64,000 bases of DNA from Gluconacetobacter azotocaptans (GCF_014174355.1 NZ_JABEQF010000007.1:93500-157499); one strand, 5' to 3'; shown: positions 53,408 through 62,890, numbered from the stretch's first letter. Notes: a model not told the origin generated them from the letters alone. A program made the numbers and translations.

Positions 53408-54304
53408 GTGGTGAACGGCCCCATGCCTTCCGCCCCCCGCCTGCCGGGGCTGTGGCCCCGTCCGCGCGCCCGCACCCGGCGGGACGCGTTGCCGGGGCTG
53501 CATCTGGCGCTGGGGGCGACGATCCTGTGGGTCGGGCTGCTGGTGGTGCTGCCGCTGCTGGCCCTGGCGATCCGCCCGTGGCAGGACGGCGCGGCCCCGA
53601 TGCTGGCCGCCCTGCACGACCGGCGGATGCTGGCGGCGCTGGAGCTCAGCTTCGGCAGCGCCGCGCTGGCGGCGCTGGTCAACCTGCCGCTGGGGCTTCT
53701 GCTGGCCTGGTCGCTGGTTCGCACCCGGCTGCCGGGCCGTCGGGTCGTCGATGCCCTGATCGACCTGCCGTTCGCCCTGCCCACCGCCGTGACCGGCATC
53801 ACGCTGGCCACGCTGTATGGCCCGCATGGCTGGCTGGGGGCGCCGCTGGCGAAACTGGGCGTCCGCGTCGCCTTCACGCCGCTGGGCATCATGCTGGCGC
53901 TGGCGTTCGTGGGCCTGCCGTTCGTCGTCCGCACGCTGGAACCGGTGCTGCGCGACCTGCCGCCGGAACTGGAGGAAGCGGCCACGCTGCTGGGCGCGCA
54001 TCGCCGCCAGATCGTGACGCGCGTCCTGCTGCCGCCCCTGCTGCCGGCGCTGGCCACCGGCTTCGGCCTAGCCTTCGCCCGCGGGATCGGGGAATACGGT
54101 TCGGTCATCTTCATCGCCGGCAACCAGCCCTTCCGCAGCGAAATCGCGCCGCTGCTGGTGGTCATCCGCCTGCAGGAATTCGATTATGCCGGCGCGACCT
54201 CGGTCGGGTTCATCATGCTGCTGGCGGCCTTCCTGTCGCTGGCCGTCATCTCGGCCCTGCGGCGGCGGCTGTCGCGCGGCCTGGGCGGGGGCGAAGCGGC
54301 ATGA
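53408..54304 (+). CDS. cysT: sulfate ABC transporter permease, CysT (CysU)
   Basis: A 298-residue inner-membrane subunit with about six helices, the first near residues 33-53. The permease coupling motif EEAATLLGAHRRQI (EAA-type) is followed by ALATGFGLAFARGIGEYGSVIFIAGN, read in parts, typical of sulfate permeases. Two GTGs (53408 and 53411) and an ATG at 53423 are possible starts. cysW overlaps its stop as ATGA. No sulfate-binding protein gene is beside it. Confidence 0.92.
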   Translation: MVNGPMPSAPRLPGLWPRPRARTRRDALPGLHLALGATILWVGLLVVLPLLALAIRPWQDGAAPMLAALHDRRMLAALELSFGSAALAALVNLPLGLLLAWSLVRTRLPGRRVVDALIDLPFALPTAVTGITLATLYGPHGWLGAPLAKLGVRVAFTPLGIMLALAFVGLPFVVRTLEPVLRDLPPELEEAATLLGAHRRQIVTRVLLPPLLPALATGFGLAFARGIGEYGSVIFIAGNQPFRSEIAPLLVVIRLQEFDYAGATSVGFIMLLAAFLSLAVISALRRRLSRGLGGGEAA

Positions 54305-55119
54305 GCCGGATCCTGCTGGGGCTTGCAACCTATACCATCGTGGCCATCGTCCTGCTGCTGCCGCCGACGCTGGTCTTCGTCGAGGCCCTGCGGCAGGGCC
54401 TGCCGGCGGCGCTGGCCACCTTCGCCGACCCCGACGCGCAGGCGGCGATCTGGCTGACGGTGGAGATGACCGCGCTGTCGGTCGCCGTGAATACCACATT
54501 CGGCATCCTCGCCGCCTGGGCGCTGTCCAAGTTCACCTTTCCCGGGCGCGGCGTGCTGCTGGTGCTGATCGAACTGCCGCTGAGCGTCTCGCCGGTGGTG
54601 GCGGGGCTGGTGTGGCTGCTGCTGTTCGGCAGCCAGGGCTGGTGGGGCGCGGCGCTGGCCCGGCACGGCATCACCATCGCCTTCGCCGCCCCGGGCATCC
54701 TGCTGGCCACGATCTTCGTGACCTTCCCCTATGTCGCACGGACGTTGCTGCCGCTGATGCAGCGCCAGGGGCGCGACGCCGAGGAGGCCGCCCTGCTGCT
54801 GGGCGCCGGTTTCTGGCAGATCCTGTGGCGCGTCACCCTGCCCGGCGCGCGCTGGGCGCTGCTGTCGGGCATCCTGCTGACCACCGCCCGGGCGATGGGC
54901 GAATTCGGCGCGGTCTCGGTCATTTCGGGCCACATTCCCGGCCTGACGGAGACCATGCCCCTGCATATCGAGACACTGTATAATGGCTATCAGACGGTCG
55001 CGGCCTTCGCCATGGCCGCCCTGCTGGCCCTGATGGCCATGACCACCGTCGCCCTGCGCGGCATTCTGGAACGACAGGCCGACAAGGCGGGAGCCGGCAA
55101 GGCGGAGGACTGGGCATGA
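54301..55119 (+). CDS. cysW: sulfate ABC transporter permease, CysW
   Basis: A 272-residue partner permease with six hydrophobic spans. The coupling loop is DAEEAALLLGAGFWQIL and the following ARAMGEFGAVSVISGHIPGLTETMPLHIE, read in parts, is the CysW signature. ATG 54301 overlaps cysT, and the stop overlaps cysA. Confidence 0.93.
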   Translation: MSRILLGLATYTIVAIVLLLPPTLVFVEALRQGLPAALATFADPDAQAAIWLTVEMTALSVAVNTTFGILAAWALSKFTFPGRGVLLVLIELPLSVSPVVAGLVWLLLFGSQGWWGAALARHGITIAFAAPGILLATIFVTFPYVARTLLPLMQRQGRDAEEAALLLGAGFWQILWRVTLPGARWALLSGILLTTARAMGEFGAVSVISGHIPGLTETMPLHIETLYNGYQTVAAFAMAALLALMAMTTVALRGILERQADKAGAGKAEDWA

Positions 55120-56210
55120 GCCTGCATGTGACGGATATCGTGCGGCATGTCGCGGGCCGCGCGCGCCCCATCCTGGACGGCGTGTCGCTGGACATCGCCG
55201 ACAGCGAATTCGTGGCCCTGGTCGGCCCGTCCGGCGCGGGCAAGAGTTCGCTGCTGCGCGTGGTCGCGGGGCTGGATTTCCACCAGGGCGGCGCCATCAG
55301 CCTGGACGGCACGCCCATGGAAGGCCGTCCGGCGCGCGAGCGGCATATCGGCTTCGTCTTCCAGAACTACGCCCTGTTCCCGCACATGACCGTGGCCGGC
55401 AATATCGCCTTCGGCCTGCGGATCCTGCCGCGCCGGCAGCGCCCGGCGCGGGCCGAGATCGCACGGCGGGTCGCGGAACTGCTGGAGCTGATGCACCTGC
55501 CGGGGATGGAGGGCGCCTATCCCGCGCAATTGTCGGGCGGCCAGCGGCAGCGCGTGGCGCTGGCCCGCGCGCTGGCCACCCAGCCCCGCCTGCTGCTGCT
55601 GGACGAGCCGTTCGGCGCGCTGGACCCGATGGTCCGCAAATCGATCCGCACCTGGCTGCGCGGCGTGCATGACCGGCTGGGCCTGACCACCATCCTGGTC
55701 ACCCACGACCAGCACGAGGCCATGGACATCGCCGACCGGCTGGTGGTCATGCAGGACGGGCGCATCGTGCAGACGGCGCCGGCGCCGGTGCTGGAACGCG
55801 ACCCCGCGACCCCCTTCGTCATGCAGTTCCTGGGCGAATGCCTGGCGTTCGAAGGCGTGGTGCGCCGGGGCCGCATGGTCCCGGACGACGGCGACGTCCT
55901 GCCCTTCCCCGCCGAGGCGCCGGATGGACGGGCGACCGCGATGATCCGCCCCTACGACGCCGTTCTGCGGCCCGGCATGGGCCAGGCGCGGGCCGCCCTC
56001 GACCACACGCGCGGCGGCTACGCCCATCTGGACATCGCCATCGGCGAACGCCATGTCACCATCATGCGTCCCGCGGACGAAAGCGAGTACGGGCCGCAGG
56101 CGCGCTACGGGCTCGATATCTCGGCCGCAAGGCTGTTCCGGGACGGGCGGTCGCTGTTCCACGGCCTGGCGGCCTGCGACACCGATGCAGGCGCCAGCCG
56201 GGTGGCATGA
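55116..56210 (+). CDS. cysA: sulfate ABC transporter ATP-binding protein, CysA
   Basis: A 364-residue ATPase: VGPSGAGKSSLLR (Walker A), the Q-loop in VFQNYALFPHM, LSGGQRQRVALARALA, LLLDEPFGALDP, and a C-terminal regulatory TOBE-like region of about 120 residues. ATG 55116 overlaps cysW. A short AT-rich stretch follows, with a CCATCC/GGATGG hairpin (56222-56239). Confidence 0.94.
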   Translation: MSLHVTDIVRHVAGRARPILDGVSLDIADSEFVALVGPSGAGKSSLLRVVAGLDFHQGGAISLDGTPMEGRPARERHIGFVFQNYALFPHMTVAGNIAFGLRILPRRQRPARAEIARRVAELLELMHLPGMEGAYPAQLSGGQRQRVALARALATQPRLLLLDEPFGALDPMVRKSIRTWLRGVHDRLGLTTILVTHDQHEAMDIADRLVVMQDGRIVQTAPAPVLERDPATPFVMQFLGECLAFEGVVRRGRMVPDDGDVLPFPAEAPDGRATAMIRPYDAVLRPGMGQARAALDHTRGGYAHLDIAIGERHVTIMRPADESEYGPQARYGLDISAARLFRDGRSLFHGLAACDTDAGASRVA

Positions 56211-56221
56211 AGGCCCGCACG

Positions 56222-56278
56222 CCATCCGGGTGAGGATGGATCATTATACATTTTATTATTGTGCATTATCCTTGTGCA
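56222..56278 (+). promoter_or_regulatory. hairpin and TTGTGCA direct repeats between cysA and the DUF2849 gene
   Basis: CCATCC/GGATGG (56222-56239) is followed by an AT-rich run that could serve as a weak terminator for cysA. TTGTGCA then occurs twice (56259-56265 and 56272-56278), 13 bases apart, ahead of the DUF2849-cysI-DUF934 unit. The pair may be an activator site of a sulfur regulator; no regulator is identified. Confidence 0.35.
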
Positions 56279-56342
56279 CACCCAGTTAATCCCCTAATGA
56301 CCCGGTGAAACAGGTTTGCCGGCTGACAGAGGACAAATCAGA

Positions 56343-56681
56343 GTGGATGTCAGGAACAACCGCCGCCAGGCGGGCGGGTCGAGCGTCGTGACCGCCAACC
56401 GGCTGCTGGACGGACGGATCGTCTGGCTGGCCGAGGATGGCGCGTGGTCCGGACGCATCGACGCCGCCCAGGTCTTTTCCAATGACGGGATCGAGGCCGT
56501 GATCGACACCGCCACGCGGCGCCAGCAGGCCGATGGCGTCGTCGGCGTCTATGGCGTGCAGATCGGCGACGACAGCACGACGCCCGTGCCGGTCACGGTG
56601 CGCGAGCGCATCCGCGCTTTCGGCCCCACCGTCCACCCGGAATTCGCCACCCTGACCGAGGGCCCGCCCGATGTCCGCTGA
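56343..56681 (+). CDS. DUF2849 protein of the sulfite-reductase operon
   Basis: A 112-residue protein with ANRLLDGRIVWLAEDGAWS and FPVTVRERIRAFGPTVHPEF-like motifs seen in DUF2849, a family usually found directly before cysI in alphaproteobacteria. Its role is not known; partnership with sulfite reductase is inferred from gene order. The GTG at 56343 has AGAGGAC upstream. The stop overlaps the cysI ATG by 11 bases. Confidence 0.8.
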   Translation: MDVRNNRRQAGGSSVVTANRLLDGRIVWLAEDGAWSGRIDAAQVFSNDGIEAVIDTATRRQQADGVVGVYGVQIGDDSTTPVPVTVRERIRAFGPTVHPEFATLTEGPPDVR

Positions 56682-58374
56682 GATCCTCGCCACCCCCGAC
56701 ACCGGTGCCGCGCCGGTCGGGCATTATGCCTACGACCAGGTGGACCGCGCCTTCCTGCACGACCGGGTCGAGCAGTTCCGCGACCAGGTCGCCCGCCGCC
56801 TGTCCGGCGCCCTGTCCGAGGACGAGTTCAAGCCGCTGCGCCTGATGAACGGGCTGTACCTGCAATTGCATGCCTACATGCTGCGGGTGGCCATTCCGTA
56901 TGGCATCCTCGATTCCCGCCAGATGCGCGAACTGGCGCATATCGCACGGACATACGACCGCGATTACGGCCATTTCACCACCCGCCAGAACATCCAGTTC
57001 AACTGGATCCGCCTGGAGGATACGCCCGATATCCTGGCGCGGCTGGCGGCGGTGGACATGCACGCCATCCAGACCAGCGGCAACTGCATCCGCAACATCA
57101 CCTGCGATCAGTTCGCCGGCGCCGCGGTGGACGAATTGCTGGACCCGCGCGTGCATGCCGAAATCCTGCGGCAATGGTCGACGCTGCATCCGGAATTTTC
57201 CTTCCTGCCGCGCAAGTTCAAGATCGCGATCAGCGGCAGCCCCAACGACCGTGTGGCGGCGCGCTTCCACGATATCGGACTGGTGGCCAAGCCCGGGCGC
57301 CATGGTACGGTGTTCGACGTCTTCGTCGGCGGCGGCATGGGCCGCACCCCGGTCGTGGGCGTGCACCTGCGCGACAATCTGCCCGAAGAAGACCTGCTGG
57401 CGTATCTGGAGGCGATGGTCCGCGTCTATAACGAGTACGGACGCCGCGACAACATCTACAAGGCGCGCATCAAGATCCTGGTCCAGGCGCTGAGCGCCGA
57501 AGGCTATCGCGAGAAGGTCGATGCCGAATTCGCGGCGATGGACCGCGCGCGCTATCGCCTTCCGCCCGAAACGGTGGCCGCCATCCGCGCCCGCTTCGGC
57601 ACGCCGGTGCTGGACGCCCCGTCCGACGCCGCCGACCGCCTGGCCGAGGCACGGCGCACCGATGCGCTCTTCGACCGCTGGGTCCGCACCAACACCCATC
57701 CGCACCGTGCGGCGGGCTATATCTCGGCCGTCGTCTCGCTCAAGCCCGATGGGGGCATTCCCGGTGATGCGACCTCGGCGCAGATCGACGCCATCGCCGA
57801 CATCGCGGACCGTTTCTCGTTCGGCGAGATCCGGATCAGCCACATGCAGAACATCGTCCTGGGCCATGTCCGCCAGGACCAGCTGCATGCGCTGTGGCAG
57901 GAACTGGGCCGCGCGGGCCTGGCCAGCGCCAATATCGGGCTGATCGGCGACATCATCGCCTGCCCGGGTCTGGATTACTGTTCGCTGGCGAACGCGCGGT
58001 CGATCCCGATCGCGCAGAAGCTCAGCGCCCGCTTCGCCAACCCCGCTCTGCAGGAACGGATCGGCGACCTGCAGATCAAGATCTCGGGCTGCATCAACGC
58101 CTGCGGCCATCACCATGCCGGGCATATCGGCATCCTGGGGGTGGACAAGAAAGGCGAGGAATTCTTCCAGCTGACGCTGGGCGGTTCGGCCGGCAACGAT
58201 GCCGCCATCGGCCAGATCCTGGGCCCGGCCTTGCCCGAGGATGCGACGGTGGACGCGATCGCCCATCTGGTCGATGCCTATCTGGTCCATCGCACCGACG
58301 GGGAGCGCTTCCTCGACACCTATCGGCGGCTCGGCGCCGCGCTGTTCAAGGATGCCGTCTATGCCCTTGCTTGA
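56671..58374 (+). CDS. cysI: assimilatory sulfite reductase (siroheme, [4Fe-4S]) hemoprotein
   Basis: A 567-residue reductase that takes sulfite to sulfide, of the sulfite/nitrite reductase family. Two ferredoxin-like half domains alternate with two siroheme-binding ones (TTRQNIQFNWIRLED, IRISHMQNIVLGHV). Cluster and siroheme cysteines appear as CPGLDYC (x5 spacing) and GCINACG (x3 spacing). No cysJ flavoprotein is nearby, so the electron donor is probably ferredoxin or another reductase. It overlaps both neighbours, which suggests one transcript. Confidence 0.9.
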   Translation: MSAEILATPDTGAAPVGHYAYDQVDRAFLHDRVEQFRDQVARRLSGALSEDEFKPLRLMNGLYLQLHAYMLRVAIPYGILDSRQMRELAHIARTYDRDYGHFTTRQNIQFNWIRLEDTPDILARLAAVDMHAIQTSGNCIRNITCDQFAGAAVDELLDPRVHAEILRQWSTLHPEFSFLPRKFKIAISGSPNDRVAARFHDIGLVAKPGRHGTVFDVFVGGGMGRTPVVGVHLRDNLPEEDLLAYLEAMVRVYNEYGRRDNIYKARIKILVQALSAEGYREKVDAEFAAMDRARYRLPPETVAAIRARFGTPVLDAPSDAADRLAEARRTDALFDRWVRTNTHPHRAAGYISAVVSLKPDGGIPGDATSAQIDAIADIADRFSFGEIRISHMQNIVLGHVRQDQLHALWQELGRAGLASANIGLIGDIIACPGLDYCSLANARSIPIAQKLSARFANPALQERIGDLQIKISGCINACGHHHAGHIGILGVDKKGEEFFQLTLGGSAGNDAAIGQILGPALPEDATVDAIAHLVDAYLVHRTDGERFLDTYRRLGAALFKDAVYALA

Positions 58375-58864
58375 AAATGGCCGCCTCGTCGAAGATCGCT
58401 GGACCACGGTCGGCAGCGACGACACCCTGCCCACCACCGGCCCGGTGATCGTGCCGCTGGACCGGCTGGAAGACGGGCTGGCCCGCCCGGCCGGCGAGAA
58501 GCTGGGCGTCGCCCTGCCCTCGGACGCCGACGTCGCCGTGCTGCGCGCGGCGCTGCCGCGCCTGGCGCTGGTCGCCGTGACTTTCCCGACCTTCCGCGAC
58601 GGACGCGCCTTCAGCCAGGCGCGGGCCCTGCGCGAGCATCTGGATTTTGCCGGCGAGGTCCGCGTCACCGGCCGGCCGCTGCCCGACCAGTACGAATTCC
58701 TGCTGCGCTGCGGCGCCTCGACCGTCCAGTTGCCCGACGGCGCGGACCCGGCCGTGTGGGCGCAGGCGCATGAACGCTTCACCACCGCCTACCAGCCCTC
58801 GGTGCGCGACGAGCGCGCCGAAGGGTTCGGGCTGCGTCGTTTCCTCGGCCAAGCGGCAAACTGA
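58361..58864 (+). CDS. DUF934 protein of the sulfite-reductase operon
   Basis: A 167-residue protein with the DUF934 layout: LVAVTFPTFRDGRAFSQARALRE (read in parts), GEVRVTGRPLPDQYEFLLRCG and a C-terminal FGLRRFLG. DUF934 members always follow cysI in this cassette and may deliver a cofactor or electrons, but no activity is known to me. The ATG at 58361 overlaps cysI by 14 bases. Confidence 0.82.
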   Translation: MPLLENGRLVEDRWTTVGSDDTLPTTGPVIVPLDRLEDGLARPAGEKLGVALPSDADVAVLRAALPRLALVAVTFPTFRDGRAFSQARALREHLDFAGEVRVTGRPLPDQYEFLLRCGASTVQLPDGADPAVWAQAHERFTTAYQPSVRDERAEGFGLRRFLGQAAN

Positions 58865-58949
58865 CCGGCGGCGCCGTCCCCTTCCGCCCGCCGGCCTGCC
58901 ATGCTACCGGCAGGCGCATGACACGCTGCTTCCCCCTCCAGGGCCGGAC

Positions 58950-60911
58950 ATGCTGAAACGCCTGCTGGCAGGTGGGCGGGGCCGTGCCCTGGCCATCGGG
59001 ATGCTGCGCTCCTATCTGGTCCTGGCGCTGCGCACCACGCGCTGGACGTTCGACATTCACCCCGACGCCCTGCCGGTGCTGACGCCCCGCGACGGACGGT
59101 CCGCGCTGATCGCCTTCTGGCATGAAACACTGGTCCTGACCCCCGCCCTGTGGTGGTGGGCCGCGCGGCGCGACCCCGCGCTGCGCATGCATGTTCTGGT
59201 CAGCCGCAACCGTGACGGGCGGATGATCGCCGACATCGTCGCCCCCTGGGGGGTGGACGTCATCGCCGGATCGACGGAACGTACGGGCCGGAACAAGGGG
59301 GGCGCCGCGGCATTGCGCGGCCTGCTGGGCCAATTGGGCGACGGCAGCCTGGTCGCCGTCACCCCCGACGGGCCGCGCGGTCCGCGCCGCCATGCGCAAC
59401 CGGGGGTCGCGGGCCTGGCCGTGTTGTCGGGCGCGCCGGTGGTGCCGGTGGGGGTGTGGTGCCGGTCCTGGCGACTGGGCACGTGGGACCGGATGCTGAT
59501 TCCGCTGCCGTTCGGACGCGGCCGCGTGGTCTGCGGCGCGCCGGTCATCCCGGCGCGCGGCAACCGGGCGGCCGCGGCGCAGCGCATCGGCGATGCCCTC
59601 GACGCCGCGACCGAAGCCGCCTGCCCCCCGCCTGCCGGGGGCCTTTCACGCCTGTGGGCGCTGCTGGCCACCCTGCTGGCCCCGGCCCTGATCCTGCTGC
59701 TGCGGCGCCGGCTGGCGCGCGGCAAGGAACGGCGCGACCGCCTGCGCGAACGCATGGGCCTGACGGGCCGCCCGCGCCCCGCCGGCCGGCTGATCTGGCT
59801 GCACGCCGCAAGTGTGGGCGAGAGCCTGTCGATCCTGCCGATGATCGACCGCATGATGGCGCGCGATGCGGGGCTGCATGTGCTGCTGACGACGGCCACG
59901 GTCAACGCCGCCGACCTGCTGGACCGCCGCCTGGCCGGCGAGGCATGGGGCGGGCGGGTCATCCACCAGTTCGTGCCGCTGGACGTGCCGCGCTGGATCG
60001 GCCGATTCCTGCGCCATTGGCGCCCCGACGCCGCAGCCCTGACGGAAAGCGAACTGTGGCCCAATCTGATCGAGGCCTGCCATCGCACCGGCGTGCCCCT
60101 CGCCCTGATCAACGCCCGCCTGTCCGACCGCTCGCGTGACGGCTGGCGCAGAGTGCCGGGGCTGGCGCGGCGCATGCTGTCGCGCTTCGGCTGGATCGCC
60201 GCGCGCTCGGCCGAGGACGCTGCCCGGCTGCGCGCGCTGGGTGCCACGCGGATGGACGTGCCCGGCGACCTGAAGGAGGCCGCCGCCCCGCTTCCGGCCG
60301 ACCCGGCACAACTGGCCGGGATCGTGGACGCGATCTCCGGCCGCCCCGTCTGGCTGGCCGCCTCGACCCACGACGGCGAGGAAGAACTGATCGCCCAGGC
60401 CGACCAGGTGATCCGCGCGCGCCATCCTGACCTGCTGACCGTCATCGTCCCCCGCCACCCCGAACGCGGCGCCGCCATCGCGGCTGGGCTGGAGACACCT
60501 CCCGTCCCCCGCCGTGCGCTGGGTGCGACCCCGGGCCCGACCGACCGGTTCTGGGTCTGCGACACGCTGGGCGAGTTGGGCCTGTTCTACAGGGCGGTGC
60601 CGATCGTCTTCATCGGCAACAGCCTGCCCGGCCCCGGGCGGGGCGGGGGCCATAACCCGATGGAACCGGCCCGGTTGGGCGCGGCCCTGGCGTCCGGCCC
60701 GCTGACGGACAATTTCACCGAGGCCTTCGCCCGGCTGGGCGACACCATCGCCATCGTCGCCGATCCCGCCGCCCTGGCCGAGTGGGTGGACGGCCTGCTG
60801 TCCGACCCCGCGCGTCTGGCGCAGTCCCGTCGCCGCGCCGGCCCCGTCGAGGGCGACCCAGACCTGCCGGACCGGATTGCCGCGCGCCTGCTGGCCATGG
60901 CGGGGGGCTGA
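58950..60911 (+). CDS. waaA: fusion of DUF374 lysophospholipid acyltransferase-like domain and Kdo transferase (WaaA)
   Basis: One 653-residue frame joins two proteins usually encoded separately. Residues 1-about 225 are DUF374: FWHETLVLTP (56-65), VTPDGPRGPRR (137-147), with a HxxxxW-like region. Residues about 232-653 are WaaA: one membrane anchor (236-252), then HAASVGES (285-292) with the likely catalytic Glu291, and TESELWPNLI (365-374) with two further Glu. WaaA adds Kdo to lipid IVA. ATG 58950 follows a 85-base gap after DUF934, and the stop overlaps lpxK as TGATG. Confidence 0.85.
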   Translation: MLKRLLAGGRGRALAIGMLRSYLVLALRTTRWTFDIHPDALPVLTPRDGRSALIAFWHETLVLTPALWWWAARRDPALRMHVLVSRNRDGRMIADIVAPWGVDVIAGSTERTGRNKGGAAALRGLLGQLGDGSLVAVTPDGPRGPRRHAQPGVAGLAVLSGAPVVPVGVWCRSWRLGTWDRMLIPLPFGRGRVVCGAPVIPARGNRAAAAQRIGDALDAATEAACPPPAGGLSRLWALLATLLAPALILLLRRRLARGKERRDRLRERMGLTGRPRPAGRLIWLHAASVGESLSILPMIDRMMARDAGLHVLLTTATVNAADLLDRRLAGEAWGGRVIHQFVPLDVPRWIGRFLRHWRPDAAALTESELWPNLIEACHRTGVPLALINARLSDRSRDGWRRVPGLARRMLSRFGWIAARSAEDAARLRALGATRMDVPGDLKEAAAPLPADPAQLAGIVDAISGRPVWLAASTHDGEEELIAQADQVIRARHPDLLTVIVPRHPERGAAIAAGLETPPVPRRALGATPGPTDRFWVCDTLGELGLFYRAVPIVFIGNSLPGPGRGGGHNPMEPARLGAALASGPLTDNFTEAFARLGDTIAIVADPAALAEWVDGLLSDPARLAQSRRRAGPVEGDPDLPDRIAARLLAMAGG

Positions 60912-61894
60912 TGCACCCGCCACGCTTCTGGTCCCAGCCCGACGGCGGCTGGATCGCACGCCTGCTGGCGCCGGCATCCACGCTTTATGCGCTGGGCACC
61001 GCCCGGCGCGTGCGGCGGCCGGGATGGCGGGCGCCGGTCCCGGTCCTGTGCTGCGGCAACCTGACGGCCGGCGGCGCGGGCAAGACGACCCTGGCGCTGG
61101 ATCTGGGACGCCGGCTGGTCGCGCGGGGCCGCACGGTGCATTTCCTGACGCGCGGCTACGGCGGGCGGGTGCGCGGCCCCGTGCGGGTCGATCCGGCCCT
61201 CCACACCGCCGCCACCGTGGGGGACGAGGCCCTGCTGCTGGCGCGCGTGGCTCCGTGCATCGTTGCCGCCGACCGCGCGGCCGGCGCGCGCGCCGCCATT
61301 GCGGCGGGGGCCGACTGCCTGGTCATGGATGACGGTTTCCAGAATCCCGGCCTGTATCAGGACATGCCGCTGCTGGTCGTCGACGGGGCCAGCGGGTTCG
61401 GCAATGGGTACGTGCTGCCCGCCGGCCCCCTGCGCGAGCCGGTGGCGGCCGGCGCGGCCCGGGCCCGTGCCGTCGTCCTGATCGGGGACGATCTGACCGG
61501 GGCATCGGCAGCCCTGCCGGAGAGGCTGCCGGTCCTGCGCGCGCGGCTGGACATGGACGATGCCGGGTGGCTGCTGGACGGACGCTCGGCCGTCGCCTTC
61601 GCCGGCATTGGACGGCCGGACAAATTCTTCGACGGCCTGCGCCGGCAGGGCGTGCCCCTTGCCGCCTGCCTGCCCTTCCCTGACCATCACCCCTATCGCG
61701 ACCACGATCTACGCCGCCTGCGCGACGCCGCCCGCGGGCATGACGCCATTCTGCTGACCACGCCCAAGGACGCCGTCCGCCTGCCTGTGGCTTTCCGGTC
61801 ACAGGTCCGGGCCATGGATGTCCGGCTGGCCTGGGCCGATCCGTCGGCCCCCGACCGGCTTCTCGATCTCTGGCTGGAAGGGGGGCGGCAATGA
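60911..61894 (+). CDS. lpxK: tetraacyldisaccharide 4'-kinase
   Basis: LpxK phosphorylates the lipid A disaccharide at the inner membrane. The 327-residue protein has the Walker A-like GNLTAGGAGKTTLAL at residues 49-63, FLTRGYGGR, and MDDGFQNPGL (Walker B/DDG motif), and a C-terminal FPDHHPYRDHDL. A hydrophobic stretch near the N terminus anchors it. The start overlaps waaA, and the stop overlaps the acyltransferase gene. Confidence 0.93.
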   Translation: MHPPRFWSQPDGGWIARLLAPASTLYALGTARRVRRPGWRAPVPVLCCGNLTAGGAGKTTLALDLGRRLVARGRTVHFLTRGYGGRVRGPVRVDPALHTAATVGDEALLLARVAPCIVAADRAAGARAAIAAGADCLVMDDGFQNPGLYQDMPLLVVDGASGFGNGYVLPAGPLREPVAAGAARARAVVLIGDDLTGASAALPERLPVLRARLDMDDAGWLLDGRSAVAFAGIGRPDKFFDGLRRQGVPLAACLPFPDHHPYRDHDLRRLRDAARGHDAILLTTPKDAVRLPVAFRSQVRAMDVRLAWADPSAPDRLLDLWLEGGRQ

Positions 61895-62823
61895 CCGACA
61901 GAGGCAACTGCGGACCGCGCGTCACGATGCTCATGCGGCTCGAAGCCCTGGCGGCGCGGGTGGCGCTGGGGCTGCTGCGCCGCCTCGGGCCGGTCCGGGC
62001 GTCCGATGTCGGCGGGGCGATCAGCCGCGCGATCGGCCCGCGCCTGCCGGTCTCGCGGGTGGCCGACGCCAATTTGCGCCTTGCCCTGCCGGGGCTGGAC
62101 CGGGCGGCGCGGCGCGCCATCATTCGCGACGTATGGGACAATCTGGGCCGGACGGTCGGCGAATTTCCTCATCTGTCCCGCCTGCCCCGCGACCCGGCCC
62201 ACGGCCCGGGATGGGACATGACGGGGGGCGAGCACCTGGCTGCCCAGGTGGCGCGCGGAGGGGCCGCGATCTTCGTTTCGGGCCATATCGGCAACTGGGA
62301 AATGCTGCCGCCGGCCGTGGCGCATCGTGGCCTGCCGTTCGCATCCTTCTATCGCGCAGCAGCAAATCCCCTGATCGACCGGATGATCCGCACCCTGCGC
62401 GACGAGGCGATGGAACAATCGGTGCCGCTGTTCGCCAAGGGCGCGCGCGGGGCGCGGGGCGCGTTGGCCCACGTCGCCCGGGGCGGGCGGCTGGGCATGC
62501 TGGTGGACCAGAAGATGAACGACGGGATCGAGGCCCGGCTGTTCGGCCACCCCGCGATGACCGCGCCGGCCCTGGCCGCCATGGCGCTGCGTTACCGCTG
62601 CCCGGTCATCCCCGGCTATGTCGAACGCCTGGGTCCCGCGCGCCTGCGCATCCATGTCGAGGCACCGCTGCCCCTGCCCGACACCGGAGACCGCCAGGCC
62701 GATGTCCTGGCCCTGACGCAAGCGGTCAACGACCGGCTGGAACACTGGATCCGCACCCATCCGGGAAGCTGGTTATGGCTGCATCGCCGCTGGCCCAAGA
62801 CCCTGTTCCAGACACGCGCCTGA
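61891..62823 (+). CDS. lpxL: lipid A biosynthesis late acyltransferase, LpxL/HtrB-like
   Basis: A 310-residue acyltransferase of the LpxL/LpxM family that adds a secondary acyl chain to Kdo2-lipid A. Landmarks are GHIGNWEMLP (H-x4-E-type catalytic motif), SFYRAAANPLIDRMI, and LGMLVDQKMNDGIEARLFG. A hydrophobic N-terminal segment near residues 20-35 anchors it. The start overlaps the lpxK stop. LpxL versus LpxM cannot be separated from the sequence alone. Confidence 0.87.
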   Translation: MTDRGNCGPRVTMLMRLEALAARVALGLLRRLGPVRASDVGGAISRAIGPRLPVSRVADANLRLALPGLDRAARRAIIRDVWDNLGRTVGEFPHLSRLPRDPAHGPGWDMTGGEHLAAQVARGGAAIFVSGHIGNWEMLPPAVAHRGLPFASFYRAAANPLIDRMIRTLRDEAMEQSVPLFAKGARGARGALAHVARGGRLGMLVDQKMNDGIEARLFGHPAMTAPALAAMALRYRCPVIPGYVERLGPARLRIHVEAPLPLPDTGDRQADVLALTQAVNDRLEHWIRTHPGSWLWLHRRWPKTLFQTRA

Positions 62824-62890
62824 TGATCGGCAGGTCCAGTTTTTAACAGTTCATGAGCAATTGCACCGTTTCGTGCTCAACATTAAGGCT

